NCBI RefSeq assembly: GCF_945859685.1
Contig: NC_079147.1
Span: 261,816,572 to 261,880,571, forward strand
Length of the DNA stretch: 64,000 bases
Direction: 5' to 3'
Origin: Eupeodes corollae
Lineage: Eukaryota > Arthropoda > Insecta > Diptera > Syrphidae
Part shown: piece by piece, positions 56,265-64,000 of the stretch
Layout: each line of letters opens with the position of its first letter
Position numbering within the stretch: the stretch's first letter is position 1
The notes under the pieces: generated by a model
Databases searched by the model: none
Told to the model about the DNA's origin: nothing
Seen by the model: the letters and a program-made list of their open reading frames with translations, nothing else
Position numbers and translations under genes: made by a program

Positions 56265-57060
56265 GGTCCGAATTGTCGAATAGAAAATTTTGACATTTCT
56301 CGAAGTTTCAAGATTTTTAGAAAGATGTTTTTTTTTTATTTTATCAAAATCTTAAAGCTTTCTTAAAGCTAGACAAGAAATCTTAAAAAAAACTAGTGTA
56401 AAATGTCTGTTAGTGCGTGTGTTTGAACGTCCGTACGTTCGCGATGTTTTTTTCGCCGTCCACAGCTCAAGAACCAGAAGCGTTATCGATATCCACAAAG
56501 CACTTTCAAGAAAATTGCGTAGGTGTTTTTTTTACCATAGCAGTTTAAAGAAAAAGGGAAAAATTTTGGTTAATCCTAAATATCTCAAGAACCAATGACG
56601 CAAGAGACTTGCAATAGATTTTAATTTCTATATTGTAACGTGATACCAAAGCAATATATTTTGAAAAAAAAACCCAAATAACGGTTTTTTTATAAATAAA
56701 TATAAAAACTGAAAAAAAAAATATTGTCACGATAATATTACGAATAAGAAATGATTTTATCTCCAAAAAGATTTTGTGCAACGAAAAATAAACGTTTTTA
56801 ACATATGGTAAAATTTTGAGAAAAAAACAAATGGGTTAGTTAATTAAGAAAAAAAATTCCTAAAACTTGGTAAAAATTTAACTTCGATTCAAATAGCTTT
56901 TGAAAAATTAAAAATATTGTCTTGAAACTTTTTTGGTTTCACAAAAAATATTGATTTCGATATTCAGTAGCTTTTTCTATAAAAAAAATTTGTGTTTTCA
57001 TCCAAAAATAAAATCAACAATAAATAATACGCAAATTTAGTAAAAATTGATATCTCTCAA
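56265..57060 (-). mobile_element. Monomer-element copy C, diverged
   Basis: Same order as copy B: GGGTCCGAATTGTCGAATAG, AAAATTTTGACATTTCTCGA, GTCTGTTAGTGCGTGTGTTT and GTCCGTACGTTCGCGATG. Then CTCAAGAACCAGAAGC, TACCATAGCAGTTTAAAG and diverged monomers follow, ending near GTAAAAATTGATATCTC. An extra ~70 bases separates the AAGATG and TGTCTG words at 56,327-56,401. Both outer ends are missing. Confidence 0.72.
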
Positions 57061-59284
57061 ATTAAATTAATTATTTATTATTAACTAATTCAAATTGGTA
57101 AAAATTTGCTTTAGACTAAAAATCTATTAAATAAAACTAGATTTTCGAACTTAACTATTTCCTTATGTGAAAAAAATTGAAAAATTTTATAAATAAAAAA
57201 TTAATTAAAAAGAAAACGCTTTAATGATTTTCAAAAAAAAATTGAAAAATCAAGAATTTTTCCATTTATAAAATGGCATTTAAATTTTTGAAGACAAACT
57301 AATTTTCCAGGTAACATTTTAAATCTTAAAATAGTTTTTAACTGTGCATGAACCCGAAACAACTGTAAACAACACATGAATAGCAATCTCTTGAACAACC
57401 TTACACAACCAATAGGCGATCGCTTTAAAATTTAACATACATGTTCTTTCTCTTTCTTATCTTCAGATAATTTACTTTCCATCCTTGTCCTTCTAATATT
57501 AAACAAAAAAAAAGCTATCCAAATGAAAAAGCCTTGAACGAACTAGTTGAATACACAAACAATTGTTTTAGTTAAGTATGCTTACAAGTATTTTTCATTT
57601 CCGGGATGAGCTGTCCTAGCATGAGTTGCGTCTTGGGATGAATCGCTCGGTTTTGTTGACAAGTCAAATAGCAATTATATCTTTGAAAACAAACTTATTT
57701 AACAGGTATATTTTTAAATCTTATGTAGGCGACTAAGACAGACTCTTTGAATACAGGAGCAAGTTCGTGCGAGCCAATCGTGTATTTTATTAATTGTGGA
57801 CTTTGCATCAAATTGGGGCTAGTCAAAAAATAATTTTCGTCTACAATCAAAATAAAAGTAAAGTATTTTTTATTTAGTAATTTTGCGAGTTCTTAAAGTC
57901 TGGATGGGCGACGATTGTGGACATGCACCCACCCTTCCTTTTGATGCAAGGTCCTCTATTCAAAAAATTTCAATTCATCTAGATGATTTTAATACATCCA
58001 GAAAATTTGTATATAAAGTAAAAAGATACAAAAACCGTATTTAGAATTTGATTTATTGTTTTTTTTTTTTTAAATGAAGCTTTTATGTGAGAGGGAGTTA
58101 AGTCAAAAGTTTGAAATTTTGAGTTGTTGTTCAAGTTTTGTTCAAGTATCTTTAATTTTTGTATATTAAGATTCAGAGTCAGAGAACAATCGTTACGTTT
58201 TTCTCAAACCATGTATTTACAAAATTTCTTTTTCTTGGAAACTTTTATGCAAGATAGATTATTTCTTGAATTTATCGCGGTTTTAAAACATTATTTTCTT
58301 TAATTAAATTAATCTAAAACCTTGACAAATTATCCATCATCTCAAAATTTAGTTTTATTTTGGTGTTCTATTAATATAAATAACCCCTTTTTCAAAGGCT
58401 TCAAAAGATTGGTTTTGTAGATAAGGAAATGTGAAATGGCTAGCAATTTATTATTCATATTTAAATCGTTTACATTTTTAATTTCCATTGGAAAAACAGT
58501 ACTTAAATATTTTCATATATGTATGTAGTTCATTATTTGATTGTTTAGCTAACAGATTCAATAATTAAAATTTATAGGAAAAATAGGACTAGTCATAAAA
58601 TATTTTTGAAACCTAACATTAAATTTACTTAATAGCTCATAATATCATTTTTTTGGTTTTGGAAAGAGAAGTGGACGAGCTTTGTTTCTTTCTTTAACTT
58701 TTGGAAAAATAGGTTTTCGCAATCGCAATTAAGTATACTTTCGTGGAGAGTCATATTTACAAGAAAATGATAGTTAAACACATTTATGGATTCATTTCTG
58801 CAATCCATACTTGAGGGCATTAAATTTATTTAAAACTAACTTAAATTAAAAAATCTATTACTTTTACTCATACGAGAAAATATATGCATCACTTGCATCA
58901 TTCACAATTTACTTTCAAACACGTAACCAACTTAATTAAACAAAACATTAAGACTTACTTTAATGTAGGTGGAATATTAATGCTTGCACTTTGAAAGTAA
59001 TGTTTAAATAAATTTAAGAAATGACATGTAAATATTAATAACTGCCTCTTGGGCTAAAATACATAATTTGCAAACTTGAAAGACAAGCGGTAATAAAATG
59101 TCATAAATAGCAAACAATTTTTTAATACATTGTGTTCGGGCAAAAAACGAGACCAAAAGGCGGAGAGATTTGATTTAATTTATTTCTCTGAAATGGTTTC
59201 TAAACTTAATACAATCCTTTAGCAATGTGAAGAAATTGGAATTGGAATGAGTTAAAAATAATTTTTAAAACTGTACATATTCAA
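57061..59284. other. No gene recognised
   Basis: AT-rich sequence with no recognised repeat or gene. A minus-strand open segment 58,629-58,820 (63 codons) has no motif. Confidence 0.4.
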
Positions 59285-59715
59285 TCAGCAGTTTGATATT
59301 TCATTGACTTTTTCCAATAGTTGTAGCTGTTCGAGTATATCGACAATAAGTCGGCGAAATTTGTGCTTCAAGAGATCAACTGCTTTGGGCTTATCGGCGT
59401 AGCCTATAGTTCACATTCAGAGAAAAAAGTCAAGTGGTGTTAAATTGCGCGATATTAGTGCAAAAACTACGGGTCCGTACCGTGATACTATGCGGTTACC
59501 ACATTTTTAATTGAATAAATCAATTGTCACACGAGCTGTGTTGCACCGTTATGTTGATACCATAGTTTTGCACATAATTTTTGTTTAATTGATGAATGTA
59601 AAGCAATCATGATTTTAAAGGGGTTATTATCGACTGTAACGTTCGGGAAATTATCGTTTTTAAAGAAGAACGGATCAATTATCCACCAACTCATAAAAAA
59701 TACTACGAAAAGTTG
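59285..59715 (-). mobile_element. Mariner-like transposase relic, C-terminal half
   Basis: Minus-strand translation gives SWWIDPFFFKNDNFPNVTVD, KLWYQHNGATQLV, then, with frame changes, LTPLDFF-like and YADKPK..LKAQ-like phrases down to 59,290. WYQHNGATQ corresponds to WFQQDGAT of mariner-like transposases, here with the catalytic aspartate changed to asparagine. It is the complementary half of the family seen at 1-497. It is dead and lacks terminal repeats. Confidence 0.65.
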
Positions 59716-59984
59716 GTACAAATTCATTTTCGACTCGAATATCGAAGCAACAACAAATAATATTTTGCTTTAAACTAATTTTATCGTATAAAAACATTGT
59801 TTTATAAATTTGGTAAGATTTGTAGAAAAATCCTTGATAGTTTTCGAATAAGAAATAAAAACAGCAGACCAAAAAAATACTACACAAAATTGATACAAAC
59901 TGATCTTCTATTCCAATATCTCGAGAATAAATGTAGGTTTTGATTTCCTTCGATACAGTTTTTTTTATAATAAGGAAAAAACAT
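59716..59984 (-). mobile_element. Monomer-element copy E, inner part (left of LINE)
   Basis: Contains diverged monomers: TTCATTTTCGACTCGAATAT, TTTAAACTAATTTTATCGTA, and a second unit with CTTCTATTCCAATATCTCGA. Orientation matches copy B. It ends where the CR1-like relic begins. The remainder may be at 61,445-61,800. Confidence 0.55.
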
Positions 59985-61440
59985 AGTGTGTTAAGGCATT
60001 CCACATTCGCGTAGTACGGCTAAAGAACGAAACTCTGTACTTGACAGTGTAACCGAAGATGGGCTCGAGGGTATACTTATGAGCATTCCTAGAAGCGCCA
60101 GCATTACGGTTGAACTGTTTAACCCTAGAAAGATAACCATATTTCATAAACCATAAGTGATACACATGATTTATACGTCAATTTAACGCAGGCTATTTCT
60201 CTATAGCATAAACCATTAAAATAACGGTAAAATGTTCGTATGATGGTGTTAATTTAAATGCTCTACGTTTAATGCTGTCCAAGAGGCTTAAGTAAGTTTC
60301 AGGTGCACCAGCGCAGAGATGAGAGTTACACGCAAGCTTTGGACGCATATAAGTCTTGTAGATAACAGCTCTATCAAAGGGGGAGACAAATTGCTTGCTC
60401 GCCTTTAACATCTTGCGGCATTTTTGGCGACATCGCGTATGTGATCGTTCCACAAAAGGTACAAGACAGCATCGTGTTTTCGTAGCATTAAATTTCACTC
60501 GGTCTTTTAATCCCGATTGTATAGTACTGCTTAGGTCGGAATTTATGAACTTATCACATTTTGTCGTCGCAGTTCCACATCCAAAGAAGAGGGATGTGAG
60601 TCTAAAAACGAATATAAAAAGCTTAGAGAACTACCGTTAGCGACACAATGTATTGTATTAGAAGTTAAAGACAGGAAATCATTAATAAAAATGGGAAAGA
60701 GTATTGGAAATAGAACAGAGCCCTGGGGCACACCAGCATTTATTTTATGATTTTCAGACTTGAACCCATCCAATACTAGCTGTTTTGAAAGATTCTAAAG
60801 GTAATTACTAATCCAATGAAGCAGGGATTCATGAAATCCAAAAGCACGTATTTTCGATAAGAGAGCCTGATTCCAAACCCTACCAAATGATTTTGAAATA
60901 TTAAGTGCAATGTACTTACTTTCTCAAAAACGATATTAAATTTGCTCTACTGTTCGCCGAGATGAACCATGAGATCAGTGGACCTATTACTGCGAAAGCC
61001 GCACTGCTGCTCATTAAGAAGGTTTCGATCTTCGAGATGTTTTTTGATCTGAAATTTAATCACCGTTTCCTTGACCTTGGAAAGAAGGAAAGTAAGTGCA
61101 ATCGGTTGGTAATTGGAGGGTGAGGAAGATTCACCTTTTTTGGGAATGGGCTGGACAAATGCAGTTTTCCATCCAATGAGAACAAGACCTAAAGAGTAGG
61201 ACAGTTAAAAAAGCTTACGCAATGGTTTTGCCAGCGGTGAAGAACGCCTTTTCGGAACAATAGCGTTGATACCATACGGACCAGCGCATTTATGTATGTT
61301 GATATCTTTTACGACTCTCTCCAAAGTACGAGTGTGAAAAAAGATTGGCCCCATATAATCATTATTTTTATCAATGAAGGCTTAGTCATAACACTCACTG
61401 GCAGCGTTGAATTAGCGGCGAAATGCCTAGCAAATATTTT
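59985..61440 (-). mobile_element. CR1-like non-LTR retrotransposon relic
   Basis: Minus-strand order: PYGINAIVPKR near 61,280, WKTAFVQPIPKKGESSSPSN near 61,150, VIKFQIKKHLEDRNLLNEQQ and CGFRSNRSTDL near 61,000. Then come ALNISKSFGRVWNQALLSKI (normally FD at the F-G position; the catalytic D is lost) and INAGVPQGSVLFPILFPIFI (60,543-60,773). An FADD-like loop is degraded to CVANGSSLSF. The C-terminal pieces are YMRPKLACNSHLCAG (60,193-60,498) and LEPIFGYTVKYRVSFFSRTT with RMWNAL (59,965-60,165). Catalytic aspartates are lost, so it is inactive. It is 5' truncated and appears to split a monomer-element copy. Confidence 0.82.
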
Positions 61441-61800
61441 CTAACAGAAAATATATCCTTGGAAAAATCCAATTGGCATTTTTAATAAAAAATAATAATC
61501 TTCAAAAAATTTGCCTAAAAAATATTTTTTAATTTCATACCTTGAGACCGAAATCAAGCTTTTTATCATATGTAAAGTATTGTTGTTAATTTTTGGTTAA
61601 GTTCTTAGAAAAATAAACTTTTTTTAACAGAAAAATGAAACTTTACAAAAACATTTAAAAACTGATAAAAAATGGTTTTTGTCTCAAATACCTTGAGAAC
61701 AAATAAAGATAATCACTTCGTAGTTATACAAATTTTACTAAACTTTTAGAAATATCGACAAACGGCCACAAATTGTATTTTATCAGTGTCGGTCTCATCT
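61441..61800 (-). mobile_element. Monomer-element copy E, outer end (right of LINE)
   Basis: Diverged monomers (ATACCTTGAGACCGAAATCA; GTCTCAAATACCTTGAGAAC) are followed by the family's outer end, TTATCAGTGTCGGTCTCATC, comparable to TTATCAGTGTGGGTCGCATC of copy B. Same orientation as 59,716-59,984. Confidence 0.6.
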
Positions 61801-63065
61801 CTGCTTCATTTTTCTGGAACTTTAATTTTGTTTACAGTCTGTAAGATCTCGCCCCATTTAGAACAACAAAGAGTTTTAAAATATGCCAAAACTGATATAC
61901 TTGAACTTCCTCCACATGTGTTCGCTCACATACACATTAATATACCCATAAATGTACTCTTCGTCATAAAAACAGAACGGAATGCTATCGTGAGTTCGGA
62001 TACCTTCCGTGAAATTCCTTACAAAACTTATACAAGTACATTCCGATTATTCCAGAGTAATTTTAAAACTTGCAAAATATCTTACAATTTGAGTTAGGTA
62101 GAAGTATAAAGTATCTAAGTGCAATTAACCCCCATAAAACCGTCAGAGTTCATGATCAAGTGTAGTTAAATTCCATATTCTTATATAGACTTAAACGTTT
62201 ATTCATCTTTCTTCAGGATTAAGCATTACCAACAACAAAAACCAGAATAACAAAGAAAACAACAACAACATGAGTAATATTTTAATATTACATTTTTCAT
62301 CTTTCGACAAAAGACCATCTTGTTTAGGCCATTAGGTTATAGGTAGGTAGGTATAAGATACTCACAACCAAAAAGCTAAAAAATAAAAGATTGAAAACAA
62401 AAAAAAAAAACAGAAGAACCTAAATGGAATTCCAATGCAGTGTGCATGCAAAAATTCCACAAACAAGGAAGTTCAAAGTCGTGCCAAGTCGATTTGGCTT
62501 GAAAAAAAAGGTCATGGACATATTTATGGGGTATCTTTAACTGGAGACTCTTTTTTTAGTTTTTGTATGATGTTTGGTTTTGTTCCTTCATGATGGTAAT
62601 TTTTGTTTGTGTATCTTTTTTTTCCCGTCTGATTTGCATTTCATTCTTCTTTGACTTTAAGTACGGGAGGACGAAGACGACGACGTTGACGGTATAGACG
62701 ACTGGCCTTAACGTACGTACTAGAGCCTAGGATAAGCTTATTGATGGTGTCTTGCTTTTGTGTTTGGAAATTGAGTACTTTTTGATTGATAGGACAGGAA
62801 TCACAATCAACCAGATGCAATAATGCATCTCATCAGGAACTCACCAACAAAAACATTACAGGCTTGAACTCTACATATAGATGTAATTGAATTCCACTGG
62901 AAGTGTACTTAACCATGTTACTAGTTCCATCCAAAGAAGCAGCAACAATAAGAGACGAAACAAAACGTGATTTATCGGAACATAATGGGGTTATAGTCTT
63001 GACGTTTATTCGTTTTTTTCGTTTTGGGGAATTTTTGAAATTTATATTTTTATTTTGTTCTCGAG
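61801..63065. other. No gene recognised; less AT-biased patch at 62.64-62.72 kb
   Basis: It contains CAACAACAACA and GACGAAGACGACGACG simple sequence. A frame open from 62,903 merges into the candidate exon downstream, but its middle (FIRFFRFGEFLKFIFLF) reads like T-rich non-coding DNA. Confidence 0.35.
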
Positions 63066-63168
63066 AACGTGGAAGGGATCAAATGCATTTAACAACAACA
63101 ACGACAACGATGACTACTGACGACGACGTGAAATTTAACGCCTTTCGGCCGGATATGAAAAATACCAG
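63066..63168 (+). CDS. Candidate host exon starting MTTDDDVKFNAFRPD (unproven)
   Basis: ATGs at 63,083 and 63,110 (AACG-ATG) open a frame reading MTTDDDVKFNAFRPDMKNT. It ends at a donor-like CAG/GTGATT (63,166-63,174), after which the frame hits TGA at once. The peptide has balanced, non-AT-driven composition (GAC GAC GAC GTG ... CGG CCG GAT), unlike neighbouring frames. An acceptor-like TTTTATTTTGTTCTCGAG ends at 63,065. It could therefore be a first coding exon or an internal one. I do not recognise the protein. Confidence 0.4.
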
Positions 63169-64000
63169 GTGATTGTGCAAGGTGTTTTTTTAAATTTAAT
63201 TCTTCTTATATCCACTCTGCAGTATTAAACACCCCAGGTCTTACTTTTAAGCGGTTTGATGTTTTCATTTTTGTAATTTTATTTCTTTTATTTTCCACAA
63301 AATTCAGTTCAGCAGGTGCGAAAGTGAAAACATTAAGGAATTGTTCTTACTTTTATCGCAGTTGAATAAATTTTAATTTTTATTGTTTGTTCATTACCTA
63401 CTTTATAAAAAATTACATGCGGGCTCACAACAATTAATTTGTGTCATTATTTTGTATTTTATTTGTTGCGTTGTTTTGTTTGGTTTTTTGGAATTTCGAT
63501 TTTTTTTAAGGGAATGATGAACTGAAATGAATTTGCTTACGATAACCAGAAAAATTCTGATGAATTAGGTGTTTATCATTTTATTTTTGATATTTTTTAT
63601 TTCGTAATTTTGTCAATGAATTATTTTATGTGTTTTATTATTCTTTTTGTTCGGGTTCGTCGTTTGTTTGAATAAATTAAAATTTAGAGACAAATGATAT
63701 AAAAGAAGGGAAAGTAAGTGCTTCTGAAATAAACTTGAGTTTAATGTTTTTAATTGTTTTTGTTGGTGCTATTTTTGGATCTTATGGTGGAGATGAGAAT
63801 TTAACGATTTAATGGTTCCTGGTAAAACATGGAAATTCAAATAAAGATAACGATATTTTTTATTACTCGGTTTAAAAAATAATAATTCTAATTTGGAGTT
63901 AAATTTTTTGTTGTTCCTTAAGGAAATGTGAATAAGGGTATTCAACTAAAGTTTTTCCTTTCGAAAAGCTCACATAAGCAAAATTGTGTTTGATTTTTGT
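63169..64000. other. No gene recognised; would be intron if the candidate exon is real
   Basis: T-rich, intron-like sequence to the end of the window. No repeat family recognised. Confidence 0.4.

Overview
The window looks like nuclear DNA of an insect, most likely a fly (Diptera). It is AT-rich with long A/T runs, has no operon-like gene packing, and is full of eukaryotic transposable elements. A retrotransposon primer-binding site matches the 3' end of insect tRNA-Lys(CUU) over 22 bases. Species cannot be read from the sequence. Almost everything recognisable is mobile DNA. Host coding sequence is limited to two small, unproven exon candidates on the + strand near 52.64 and 63.1 kb.

Layout, left to right. 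1-0.5 kb: mariner-like transposase relic (-). 4.0-6.6 kb: decayed non-LTR retrotransposon with endonuclease and reverse transcriptase (+). 12.06-13.1 kb: LOA-like reverse transcriptase relic (+), followed by decayed low-complexity repeats to about 14.6 kb. 16.8-17.1 kb: full-length tRNA-derived SINE. 17.1-18.5 and 22.6-23.8 kb: two copies, in inverted orientation, of a 1.25-kb element built from ~170-bp monomers. Between them lie a jockey-like relic (-) and a Tc1 transposase relic (+). 27.0-28.2 kb: non-LTR relic (+). 28.25-30.43 kb: LOA/R1-type non-LTR element with RNase H (-). 32.85-33.40 kb: nearly perfect 7-bp satellite, followed to 35.5 kb by a dispersed motif containing the same heptamer. 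36.8-49.3 kb: a non-LTR relic split by a complete 10.6-kb LTR retrotransposon. 50.2-52.7 kb: less AT-biased, host-like DNA. 53.62-55.59 kb: a 2-kb DNA transposon with 33-bp terminal inverted repeats. 56.3-61.8 kb: more copies of the monomer element, a mariner-like relic and a CR1-like relic.

The best-preserved unit is the LTR element at 38,006-48,645. It has 2.24-kb LTRs, a 4-bp GTTG target duplication, a tRNA-Lys primer site, a complete Gag frame and a complete Pol frame (protease, reverse transcriptase, RNase H, integrase). The two frames overlap in the -1 register, with a perfect slippery heptamer GGGAAAA. There is no env gene. Its lineage looks Osvaldo/Ulysses-like by long LTRs, tRNA-Lys priming and zinc-knuckle style; that placement is an inference.

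The best candidate for a poorly described system is the 53.62-55.59 kb transposon. Its 33-bp inverted termini enclose a gene of a widespread uncharacterised arthropod protein family, with motifs of the type FDLQ ... SDxC..QNKN ... GHS..EVDSVHS. Conserved acidic residues in those motifs, inside inverted repeats, suggest the family is an unrecognised RNase H-fold transposase. This copy is disabled by a 7-bp tandem duplication.
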